A stretch of DNA of 64,000 bases from Lentzea sp. NEAU-D7 (GTDB taxonomy: Bacteria; Actinomycetota; Actinomycetes; Mycobacteriales; Pseudonocardiaceae), in contig NZ_JAPJDL010000006.1 in assembly GCF_026242055.1 (NCBI RefSeq), positions 248,001 to 312,000 of the forward strand, in the 5' to 3' direction. Below the pieces are notes generated by a model. That model saw only the letters and a program-made list of their open reading frames with translations, did not search any database and was not told the origin of the DNA. Position numbers and translations under genes: made by a program. Shown here piece after piece: positions 34,540-43,200 of this stretch. The first letter of the stretch is position 1. Every line of letters starts with the position of its first letter.

Positions 34540-35172
34540 CTAATTCATCGCGAGTGCGATTCGCCTTCGTGCGACCAACCGCGTCTGGTGCACGTCCATG
34601 CTGACCCCGAGCCCAGGACGCCGCTCGAACCGGTCGTAGCTGCGGCTGAGCAGCCAGTGAGCCGCGACGGGAGTGATCAGCTCGAGCCGCATCTCGTCCC
34701 TGAGGCGCGCCAGTGCCTCCCCGACCTGCCGCGTGAGAAACGCGTGCCGCGTGAGGCTGCCACTGATTTCATCGATCATGAAAACCATCGCATGAGGCGC
34801 GTCGCCGTACGAATAACTGCACAGCAGTGCCAGATATCCCGCGTCGATCGATCGGTCACCGATCCAGCACTCGCCGAATGTGAGCGTTCCCAGATCCCAC
34901 TTCGGTTCAGCCTGGTGACGAGCGGCCTCCTGAGCCCACACCCCGGGCCGCCCGGGCAGCAGATGCCCCAGCGCCGTCAGCAACGCGGCGCTGCGCCGGC
35001 TCGGCACCTCCCCCAGGTGCCGGACGACGACCTCCCACAGCTCCTCGTTGTCCGCGAACGGCCCCACGAAGGCACTGACCTGGAGCTCGACGTCCAGCGG
35101 ATCGGTGAGCTGCGGCAACGGGCGCCCGGCGTCCACCACCGCCTGCTGCATGGGGGTCAGCCTCGTCCGCAT
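34540..35172 (-). CDS. hypothetical protein
   Basis: A 210-residue soluble protein without signal peptide or membrane segment. Third-position GC bias and length support a real gene. Visible features: an acidic N-terminal half, WDLGTLTFGECWIGDRSIDAGY in the middle and a basic C-terminus. I do not recognise the family. It precedes the T7SS-associated gene in the same direction, 62 bp away, and may belong with that cluster. Confidence 0.55.
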   Translation of the reverse strand: MRTRLTPMQQAVVDAGRPLPQLTDPLDVELQVSAFVGPFADNEELWEVVVRHLGEVPSRRSAALLTALGHLLPGRPGVWAQEAARHQAEPKWDLGTLTFGECWIGDRSIDAGYLALLCSYSYGDAPHAMVFMIDEISGSLTRHAFLTRQVGEALARLRDEMRLELITPVAAHWLLSRSYDRFERRPGLGVSMDVHQTRLVARRRIALAMN

Positions 35173-35234
35173 GGCGGGAGATTAGGCCGATCGGCGCAAC
35201 GCAGTCCGTTCGCGCATCCACGCCACCACGCGGA

Positions 35235-35786
35235 TCACCCCATCGTGATCGCCGCGCGCAGCCCGTCCACGAGCAGGTCGCCCGGTATCTCGAACTGAAC
35301 CCCGCCCTGCGCGGTCACCAGCACCGTGACAGGCGACTCCAGCGCGTCCACCACGACTGCCAGCTCAACCCCGCTGAACCGGTGCCAGTGCGGCGGCCAG
35401 TCCCGCGGCCGCGCCCGTTCCGAGGCGAAGACGTCCACGACGTCCTTGCGCAGGACGAGATGCTTCCTCGGTTCGCGAGCGGGATCGGCGGGCAGCACGA
35501 GTTCGGCGGCCAGCACCGCGTCGACCAGTTCCGCCTTGTCCGCATACCCGCGGTGCACGAGGTACATCAACGACTCGAGGTCGTTCTCGAAGGTGATTTC
35601 CCGCGCCTGATAGCGGGGGTTGGGCACGTACTGATCGGTGATCTCCCCGCGTGCGTCGACGAGGTAACGCCCGATCACCGCCTCGGTGGAGGCGCCCTCA
35701 TGGCCCGGATCGGTCACGTGCAACCAACTGTTGGGCGCGCGCCGAGCGCGTTCCCGCATCTCCCGAGTGATGAGCGGCTTCACCAT
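35235..35786 (-). CDS. type VII secretion system-associated protein
   Basis: A 183-residue protein. Its opening (VKPLITREMRERARRAPNSWLHVTDPG) and the later PNPRYQ and LVLRKDVVDVFAS segments match the actinomycete family annotated as T7SS-associated (SseB-like fold). It is divergent from the YbaB/EspC-like operon by 56 bp. Its role in ESX secretion is not known; the call rests on remembered family pattern and on neighbours. Confidence 0.65.
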   Translation of the reverse strand: MVKPLITREMRERARRAPNSWLHVTDPGHEGASTEAVIGRYLVDARGEITDQYVPNPRYQAREITFENDLESLMYLVHRGYADKAELVDAVLAAELVLPADPAREPRKHLVLRKDVVDVFASERARPRDWPPHWHRFSGVELAVVVDALESPVTVLVTAQGGVQFEIPGDLLVDGLRAAITMG

Positions 35787-35842
35787 GCACGCATTGTGCC
35801 GAACCGTGCGCGCAGAGTTCGTACAAATGCGATCATTCGATC

Positions 35843-36295
35843 GTGACCGATCCGCACGCGTTCCTCGCGAACTTCGAACAGCGCCTGCAGCAGGCCCAGG
35901 AACAAGCGACCGCCGTCCAGACGGCGTTCCGCGAATCCCGCACCGAGGCCCAGAGCCCTGACGGCTCGGTCTTCGTCACCGTGGGCTCCGGCGGCCGGAT
36001 CGAGTCACTCCAGCTCACCCCGCGCGCCGACGACCTCGGCCACACCGCCCTGGGCCGCACGATCATGGACACCATCCGCCGAGCCCAGGTCGAGGCAGCC
36101 CGCAAGATCGAGGACACGGTGCGCCCGATCCTCGGCGACGGCGAGGGCATGGCCTTCCTGCGCGAACAGGTCGAACGGGGCATCGCCGTGATCGACCCGG
36201 CGGGCACCGTGGAGGAACCGAAGCCGGCACCAGGCCGTCCCGCACCACCCAGGGGCGATGACGACGACTTCGGCGGGAACTCGGTGCTGCGATGA
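35843..36295 (+). CDS. YbaB/EbfC-family protein
   Basis: A 150-residue protein: an N-terminal helix (LANFEQRLQQAQEQATAVQ), a two-stranded core (VFVTVGSGGRIESLQLTPRA) and a C-terminal helix (TIMDTIRRAQVEAARKIED), the YbaB DNA-binding fold. Actinomycete ESX accessory loci commonly start with such a gene. It has a Pro/Asp-rich tail, and its end overlaps the EspC-like gene by ATGA. Confidence 0.8.
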   Translation: MTDPHAFLANFEQRLQQAQEQATAVQTAFRESRTEAQSPDGSVFVTVGSGGRIESLQLTPRADDLGHTALGRTIMDTIRRAQVEAARKIEDTVRPILGDGEGMAFLREQVERGIAVIDPAGTVEEPKPAPGRPAPPRGDDDDFGGNSVLR

Positions 36296-36597
36296 CGGGC
36301 TTCGCGGCACAGTCCGAGGCCATCGCGGCCCACGGCAAGCAGATCGTCGGACGGCTCTCCCCGTCCCTGCAGGAGGTCGCCTCCGCCTCCCAGGTGAGCT
36401 TGGGCGCCAACGCGATGGGTGAGCTCTGCCAAGCGTGGTCGTGGATCTTCGACGACGAACTGGACAAGGCGAAGCTGCTCCTCGCCGAACTGCCCAAGGC
36501 GTTCGAGGCCACCGGCGACGAGCTCTGCTCCACCGCGGAGACCTACCAGCAGACCGACGAGGGCAACCGCGACGCACTCCGGGGAGTGCACGGATGA
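36292..36597 (+). CDS. EspC-like ESX (WXG100-superfamily) small protein
   Basis: A 101-residue helical hairpin protein of the ESX-secreted EspC/DUF2580 type: FAAQSEAIAAHGKQIVGRL forms helix 1, the turn is near GANAMGELCQAWSWIFD, and LLLAELPKAFEATGDELCST plus a YxxxDE tail (YQQTDE) forms helix 2 with the T7SS export signal. It overlaps both neighbours, so it is co-translated with the YbaB-like and DUF6346-like genes. Confidence 0.75.
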   Translation: MTGFAAQSEAIAAHGKQIVGRLSPSLQEVASASQVSLGANAMGELCQAWSWIFDDELDKAKLLLAELPKAFEATGDELCSTAETYQQTDEGNRDALRGVHG

Positions 36598-37079
36598 TCA
36601 AACGCATCGCGATCGCCGCGGTCCTGTGGGTCGTCGCCCTCTACCTCGCCCAGGCGGGTCCCCGCTTCTTCAACGGCGAGGCGGGCTCCGGCGGAGAGAC
36701 CATGGGCTACGCGGAGAACATCTCCTGCTCCAGGAACTGGTGGGCGTTCGGAGCGCTCTGGCGCTGCGACGCCACCATCGTCTCCAACGAAGGCGAGCGT
36801 TTTCACTACAGCAACGGGAGTTCCTCGCTCACGCCGGCCGACATCGGCAAGCGCGTGCCGATGACCACCAATCTCGTGCAGTTCAGCAGGTCCTACGCGG
36901 CCACCGAGAGATGGGCCCTCGCCGAACGGCGCGAGCCCGTCAAAGCCCTCGCGGCGCTCAGCATCGTGATCCCAGCGGCAAGCGCGTTCCTGATCACCCT
37001 CCGCATGTTCAGGAAGAAGAAGCCTGGCGGTGCGGAAGGACGAGAGCAGCCTCGACCGACCCTGGAGACGAACCCGTGA
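36594..37079 (+). CDS. DUF6346-like small membrane protein
   Basis: A 161-residue protein with an N-terminal membrane segment (IAIAAVLWVVALYLAQAG), an extracytoplasmic part containing two cysteines in a conserved frame (NISCSRNWWAFGALWRCDA) and a second hydrophobic segment (ALAALSIVIPAASAFLITL). It resembles actinomycete DUF6346 proteins found beside ESX substrates. It overlaps the genes on both sides. A decayed relative lies at 38517-38960. Confidence 0.6.
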   Translation: MIKRIAIAAVLWVVALYLAQAGPRFFNGEAGSGGETMGYAENISCSRNWWAFGALWRCDATIVSNEGERFHYSNGSSSLTPADIGKRVPMTTNLVQFSRSYAATERWALAERREPVKALAALSIVIPAASAFLITLRMFRKKKPGGAEGREQPRPTLETNP

Positions 37080-38380
37080 GCAACCCGTTGATCGCCAAGA
37101 AGAAGGACGACGACGACAAGTTGTTCGCCGGCGCCGGCTTCGCCGACACCGGCGAGGACCTGGTCAAGCACTTCACCGAGGGCCAGAACATCGACCCGGT
37201 CGCCCTCGGCATCGACAGCGCCGCGATGGTCCTCGACGTCGCCGGTCTCCTCACCGACCCGCTCGGCACACTCGCCTCGTCCGTCGTCGGCTGGATCATC
37301 GAGAACGTCGGCTTCATCCGCGAACCCTTCGACAAGCTCGCGGGCGACCCTCCCGCCATCGAGGCGGTAGGCAACACCTGGGAGAACATCGCCAAGCGCC
37401 TGAGCGAGGAGGCCACCGCCTACAGCAACCAGGCGAAGTCGCTCGCGGACTGGACCGGCGACGCCGCCGACGCGTACCGGACCCGGTGCAGCACCCTGGT
37501 GGCCCAACTGGAGGGCTCTTCGGCCGCAGCGTCCTCCGCGGCGAACAAGATCAAGGTGGCCGGCGCGATCGTCGCCGCCACCAGGGCGTTGATCCGCGAT
37601 CTGCTGGCCGACCTCGCAGGCACCCTGCTGATGTGGGGCATCCCGGCCGCCGCGTCGGCCATCCCCACGGCCGGTGCCTCGATCGCCGCGTTCATCACGC
37701 GCGCCGTGACCAAGGCCGTAGAGATCGGCACCAAGATCGCGAGGTTCGTCGCCAAGCTGTTCAAGGCCCTCGACAAGCTCGGCTCCCTGGCGAAGAGCGC
37801 GGGCGACGCCATGCGCAGGCAGGCCGACGAACTGGCCGCGCTGAGCAGGCAGATGCCGAACAGCCGCTACGGCAACCAGCGCGCGGCGGAACTGGCATCC
37901 GACTCCGCTACGAAGGTGTCGAGAGCCGACACGCTCGACAACGTCGGCGAACGACTCGGCAACGCGAGCAGGCGTGTGCAGGACGGCGTCGACAACGCGA
38001 TGAACAAGGTCGACGACCTCGCCCAGCGCACGAGCCGGAAGGTCGACGACTGGGCGAACCGCGTGAAGGAGAACGGCCCGGCGCGCAAGCAGAAGGTCAG
38101 GGACTTCTACGAGAAGATGAACCAACCGCCGCTCACCACGCGCAGGGAGAACCTGGGCGATCCCACGCACTGGGGCGGCCGCACGGGCGACCACGTGGAC
38201 GCACCCATGACGAAGGGCGTGCTCGACGGCCAGAACTGGGTGCGTGCCGTGGCGAGCCGGGACATCAGCCACCTGATGCCGCACTACGGCGACCTGATCC
38301 ACCCGGCGAAGGAGCTCGGCAAGGAGATGAACAAGGCGATGGGCGGCGACGATCAGCAGAACCCCGAGCACAAGAAGTGA
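37076..38380 (+). CDS. large WXG100-like ESX substrate candidate
   Basis: A 434-residue protein. Residues ~95-160 form a WXG100-like helical pair with the W-x-G turn (LADWTGDAADAYRTRCSTLV). A hydrophobic glycine/alanine stretch follows (LMWGIPAAASAIPTAGASIAA), then long charged helices (SRRVQDGVDNAMNKVDDL). The C-terminal ~80 residues have no recognised toxin motif. The GTG start overlaps the upstream stop (GTGA). It is probably exported or membrane-associated through ESX; effector activity is not evident. Confidence 0.65.
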   Translation: MSNPLIAKKKDDDDKLFAGAGFADTGEDLVKHFTEGQNIDPVALGIDSAAMVLDVAGLLTDPLGTLASSVVGWIIENVGFIREPFDKLAGDPPAIEAVGNTWENIAKRLSEEATAYSNQAKSLADWTGDAADAYRTRCSTLVAQLEGSSAAASSAANKIKVAGAIVAATRALIRDLLADLAGTLLMWGIPAAASAIPTAGASIAAFITRAVTKAVEIGTKIARFVAKLFKALDKLGSLAKSAGDAMRRQADELAALSRQMPNSRYGNQRAAELASDSATKVSRADTLDNVGERLGNASRRVQDGVDNAMNKVDDLAQRTSRKVDDWANRVKENGPARKQKVRDFYEKMNQPPLTTRRENLGDPTHWGGRTGDHVDAPMTKGVLDGQNWVRAVASRDISHLMPHYGDLIHPAKELGKEMNKAMGGDDQQNPEHKK

Positions 38381-38643
38381 CGAAGCGGATCGCCATCGAC
38401 ACGTCAGTCCCCATGCAACGCCTGGGCCAGCTCGACTTCGTGCCCACCCGCGAGTCGTTCACCCCGGCTCCGTCGCCGACCATGGGCGCCGTCGTGCTGA
38501 TCGGCGCCGGCATCTGGTGGCAGGACAGCCGTTCGCGCCGTCAGAGCCCGCGGGCCGAAGTGCGCCGCCTCCGCAGGCACGTCCGCTGGTACGTCGGAGC
38601 GGGCCCCTCGCCCTCGCGGGAGCCCACTGCACCTACGGCCTGA
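38377..38643 (+). CDS. small hypothetical protein, possibly the broken start of a DUF6346-like gene
   Basis: An 88-codon frame starting at a GTGA overlap with the WXG-like gene. It begins VTKRIAIDTS, close to the MIKRIAIAAV start of the intact DUF6346-like gene, but then diverges, with one short hydrophobic run (MGAVVLIGAGIWW) and a basic tail. A second frame with DUF6346-like content opens at 38517 and overlaps it. Either a small gene of its own or the 5' end of a frameshifted one. Confidence 0.4.
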   Translation: MTKRIAIDTSVPMQRLGQLDFVPTRESFTPAPSPTMGAVVLIGAGIWWQDSRSRRQSPRAEVRRLRRHVRWYVGAGPSPSREPTAPTA

Positions 38644-38960
38644 TTATCGCCGCCCGCGCCGTCATCTGGCCCCAACCCACCGAGGGCACCGGTGTCGTGA
38701 CGTTCTGCGACCGCGACTGGCGGTACCTAGGAGCGTCCTGGAGCTGCACCGTCACCATCACCCCGGACACCGGCGGCGAGCTCGTCCAGACCATGAGCCA
38801 CTCGCAGTTCACTGCCGCGGACGCAGGCACACGCAAACCGGTCACCTTCAAGGGATCTACGTGGGAGTCCGTCGACCAGCCCTACGAACACGAATTCGTC
38901 AAGACGCTGATGATTCTGCTGTTCGCCGGAGGCATCACCCCTGCTCGCCAAGCCGTTGTA
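38517..38960 (+). pseudogene. frameshifted / truncated DUF6346-like remnant
   Basis: In the frame that opens at 38517, coding-like sequence runs from about 38600: a hydrophobic segment, then GVVTFCDRDWRYLGASWSC, which has the cysteine-frame spacing of the intact DUF6346-like protein (CSRNWWAFGALWRC), then FVKTLMILLFAGGIT. Near 38940-38960 the open coding signal moves to another frame and continues as PIN-family sequence. The gene thus lacks a normal end and probably a normal start. Confidence 0.5.
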
Positions 38961-38961
38961 C

Positions 38962-40011
38962 GACAAGTCGCGGATCCACCGCGAGAGCGTGCTGCGCGAT
39001 CCGCGAGGGGCCGCCGAGACACTCAAACAACTCGACGAACTGAGCGTCAAGGCACGAACCCAGATCACCAACTGGGCGAAACTCGCGTCGCTGTCGACCG
39101 ACAGCACCGGAGCAATTATCAGGACCGCCCAGAAGAGCATCGAGTTCATCCGGAGGACGATCGAGGAACACGAGGAAGAGCAGTACGCCGCCTTCGCTCG
39201 GAACACCAATATCGATCCGGTCTTGACCGAACTCGAAGACATCCTCAACGGCAAAGTCGGCGCAGCTGTCTCTGCCGACGAGTTCGATGATCTTGTGAAG
39301 CAGGGCAACGAGCGGGTCGCGGCCGAGATTCCGCCGGGGTTCTCCGACGTCAAGCGCAAAGGCGAGTAGGGCGCGTACGGCGACTACCTCGCGTGGGAGC
39401 AACTTCTTCAAGAAGCGAGAGTCAGCAAGCGCGATGTGCTGTTCGTGACTGCCGACAGCAAGCCGGACTGGTGGAGGATGACTTCCCGTGGTGAACTCCG
39501 AGGCCCGCATCGCGACCTGGTGAAAGAACTGCACGAGCGCGCCGGCACGCGGCTGTTCATGATTCAGCCCGACCAGCTGTTGAAGTACGCCAAGTCCACA
39601 CTTCAGGTCTCGGTCGACGAAGGATCAGCGGCGTTCGTCGACCAAATCGGCAACTCACTTGCGGACGACGAAGACCTGCCTACCGGCGACTGGGGCGCCG
39701 AGGCCCTGAAGGACCTCCTCGTGCGCCTCGACTACGAGGCACCTGTTCAGGCCAAGGCCATTCGAGTGGCTGCCACCAAGAATGGCTACATCAGCCGCAA
39801 CGAAGTCTATGCATTGGGCGACTACGATCCGAATAGACAACTTAAGGGATTCGTACGCCCGGCAAAGAGGATCGTCCAAGAGTTTCGCGACAAGGGAGTC
39901 GTGCCAGAAGAAGCGGTGGATGTCCTCGCGACCGAGTACGATCACACTAACTTCGGGTGGGCATCCGGGTTCACGCTCTCCGAGCAGCTGATCCCCTTGC
40001 TTGTGCCCTGA
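38962..40011 (+). pseudogene. decayed PIN_8 (DUF4935)-type RNase gene with in-frame TAG
   Basis: One reading frame encodes RESVLRDPRGAAETLKQLDE, then (after TAG at 39367-39369) GAYGDYLAWEQLLQEARVSK, DVLFVTADSKPDWWRM and RLFMIQPDQLLKYAK, the middle and C-terminal motifs of PIN-like DUF4935 proteins, whose GxYGDxxxW and FVTxDxKxDWW carry catalytic acids. The N-terminal part with the first Asp (the FVFDTN-type strand) is missing: the frame runs back into the DUF6346-like remnant. The 3' third (39650-40011) looks like a winged-helix extension. One in-frame stop plus a lost 5' end make it a pseudogene unless the stop is suppressed. Confidence 0.65.
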
Positions 40012-40267
40012 CCGCCACCCACCTGCAGACCTGAAAATATCGAAACCGAGCCAGTCCCCAAGCTGCCAGCCATTTAGGATTTCACGTTTCACACCGAAAC
40101 GAACCGGTGCGCATACCCAGGCATCCTCCTACTACGAACTGTAACGCAAGCCGTACGACTGCCGACATGCAGGTCAGCGACAGGAGCAGCGATATCTGCC
40201 ATATGCCAGCGCGCGGGCCGGATGTGGCGTAGAACTTGTCGTGCACAGGTTACGGAGAGGTCGAACG
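40012..40267 (+). promoter_or_regulatory. upstream region of the kinase-helicase operon
   Basis: About 255 bp without a gene, more A/T-rich than its surroundings, separating the decayed T7SS end from the defence island. It contains an inverted repeat CGTTTC-ACACC-GAAACG at 40085-40101 that could be an operator, and palindromic hexamers GATATC and CATATG around 40190-40205. GGAGAGG at 40254-40260 is the ribosome site for the GTG at 40268. No clear -35/-10 pair can be chosen. Confidence 0.4.
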
Positions 40268-43200
40268 GTGCCAGCTGACCCAGAAGTCATTGCAGGACGG
40301 TTCCGTCTGGCGGGACCCATCGGCGCAGGCAACATGGGTGAAGTTCACCGTGCCGAGGATCTGCAGGCAGCTGAGAGAGCTGCGGACCGGATAGTCGCGG
40401 TGAAGCTCATCTTGCGAAGCCGTCTCGGCACGGTGTTCAACTCGGCATTCGACACCAACGTGGTCGAGCGGTTCAGCCGCGAGGTCCGGATCATGCGGAT
40501 GCTTAACCACCTGAACCTGCCCAGGACCATCGACGGCGGCGTGGACCAGTCAGGACACCCCTACCTGGCGATGGAGTTGCTCGACGGGCGGACCTTGGCC
40601 GATCTCGTATCCGAACAGCCGCAACTGCCGGTCTCGTGGGTGGCAGCACTGGGCGCGCAGATTGCCAACGGCCTGTCAGCAGCCCACGCCGAGAACGTTG
40701 TTCATCGTGACCTCAAGCCGTCCAATGTCATGGTTCTGCGTGGCGGAACCGTGAAGGTGCTCGACTTCGGTATGGGCCGAATCGTCGACGACATCGACGA
40801 AGGCCGGCTCACAAGCACTGGGGTCACGGTCGGCACTGCCCGCTACATGGCACCTGAGCAGTTCCGCGCTTCCACGGTGGGACAAGCGGCAGATCTGTAC
40901 GCCCTAGGCTGTGTCCTGTTCGAACTTCTCGCCGGCGTGCCGCTGTTCCACAGCGCGTCTTCGCACGAGCTAGGCCAGAAGCATCTCGAGGAAGCACCTC
41001 CTCCGGTCCAGCTGCTGCGATCAGACGTTCCAGAGGAACTGGCCATGCTCATCGAGAGGTTGCTGGCCAAGGCACCCGCTGATCGACCCGCCGATGCCGT
41101 CACCGTTCGCGAGACCCTGCTGCCGCTGGCAGTAGGTGAGGAAAGCGTCCGCGGCTGGCACGATTTCAACCCGGTCACTCGGCGTCCCGAGGTTCGCGAG
41201 ATGAAGCCCACGATCGACGAGAGTGTTCCGGAGACCCGGACGGCCTCATCCGGCATGGACGTCTTCGGCGTGCACCGCAAGCTCATCAAGGACTACCGGG
41301 CCTTCACCGAGGGCGGCACGATCATTCGCGACGAGCGGATCGCCGGGTTCGTCAAGAAGGACCTGGACGCGAAAACCCAATGGCCTGACCCGTGGCTGTC
41401 GCTGAACCCGTTCTTCGACTCGGCCGGCACCGTGCTCGAGCTGGCGAACCAGGGCGTGCTGCACGAGGAATGCGCTCGCATCTTCCAGGCGGAGAAGACC
41501 GAGGGCGGCACGGTGTGTGACGGCCGCCCGTTGTCACTTCACCGGCATCAGCGTGAGGCCGTCGACGCCGCTCAGTCCGGTGAGTCCTATGTCCTCACAA
41601 CGGGCACCGGTTCCGGCAAGTCGCTGTCCTACATCGTGCCGATCGTCGACAAGGTCCTGAAAGACCGGCGCCGAGAGGGTGCCGATGCCACCAAGCGAGT
41701 TCGCGCAATCATCGTCTACCCGATGAACGCCCTGGCCAACAGCCAACTGAAGGAGCTCGACAAGTACCTGCTCGACGGTTACGGAAAGGGCCGGGAACCG
41801 GTCACCTACGCGCGCTACACGGGGCAGGAGTCAGACGAACGCAAGAAGCAGATCCGCGACAACCCACCGGACATCCTGCTCACGAACTACGTGATGCTCG
41901 AGTTGATGCTCACCCGGCCCGACGACCGGCGGTCACTAATCAAGATGGCCAAGGGGCTGGATTTCCTGGTCCTCGACGAGCTGCACACCTACCGCGGCAG
42001 GCAGGGCGCCGACGTGGCGCTGCTCGTTCGCCGCGTGCGCGAAGCATGCCAGGCTGATCGGCTGCAATGTGTGGGCACATCCGCCACGATGTCGACCGAG
42101 GGAACAGCCGAAGAGCAGCGCGAGGTGGTCGCGGAAGTCGCGAGCACCCTGTTCGGCGTCCCCATCAGCCCCAAGAACATCATCGGCGAAACGCTCATAC
42201 GCGCCACCGGCGAGGCCCCCGAGACCGTGCCCGCCGAACGCCTCCGAGCACCTGACGCACCGCGCGCGTATGCAGATCTGGTGGCTGATCCACTGGCCCG
42301 CTGGATCGAAGCGCATTTCGGTCTCACCACCGATCCGTCGGGCCGTCTGGTCCGCCAGAAGCCTGCCAAGATCGAAGTGGCGGCCGCTGCACTCGCGCAC
42401 GACAGCGGGGTGGACGAGGAGACCTGCGTCAAGGCGATCCGCCGCACGCTGGAGGCCGGTGCGGGGGTCCGTCATCCAGTCACGAAACGCCCGCTGTTCG
42501 CCTTCCGCCTGCACCAGTTTCTGTCCAAGGGCGACACAGTCCTCGTCACGCTCGAAGACAAACAGACTCGGCACCGAACGCGCGACTATCAGCTGGTGCA
42601 GCCGGGTACGGACGGAAAGATCCTGCTCCCACTGGCCTTCTGTCGCGACTGCGGCCAGGAGTACTTGACTGTCTGGCGGACGACGAGGGACGGCAGAACC
42701 TTCTACGAACCCCGCCGGGACACCGCAGCATCCGGAGGGCGAGCAGGCGACGGATACCTGTACATCGACTCCGACAGTCCCTGGCCAAGTTCGCCCGAGG
42801 ACGCCAGGCGGCGACTGCCGGAGTCGTGGCTGGACACCGACGACCACGGCAACGAGTTCGTCAAAGACTCATACCAACGAAGGCTTCCGCGCGCCATCAC
42901 CGTCGACCCCTACGGCAACGAGGGCCGAGGAGAGCTGACGGCCGCGTTCATCCCGGCACCGTTCCTGTTCTGCCTCCATTGTGGAGTGAGCTATGAACAG
43001 GTCAGGGGCAAGGACTTCGCCAAGCTCGCCACACTCGACCAAGAGGGCCGCTCCTCCGCGACCTCACTCGTGTCGACCTCCATCGTGCGGTCCCTCAAGG
43101 AGGTTCCCGCCGAGGCGCTCGACAAGAAAGCCCGCAAGCTGCTCACCTTCGTCGACAACCGGCAGGACGCATCGCTGCAAGCGGGCCACTTCAACGACTT

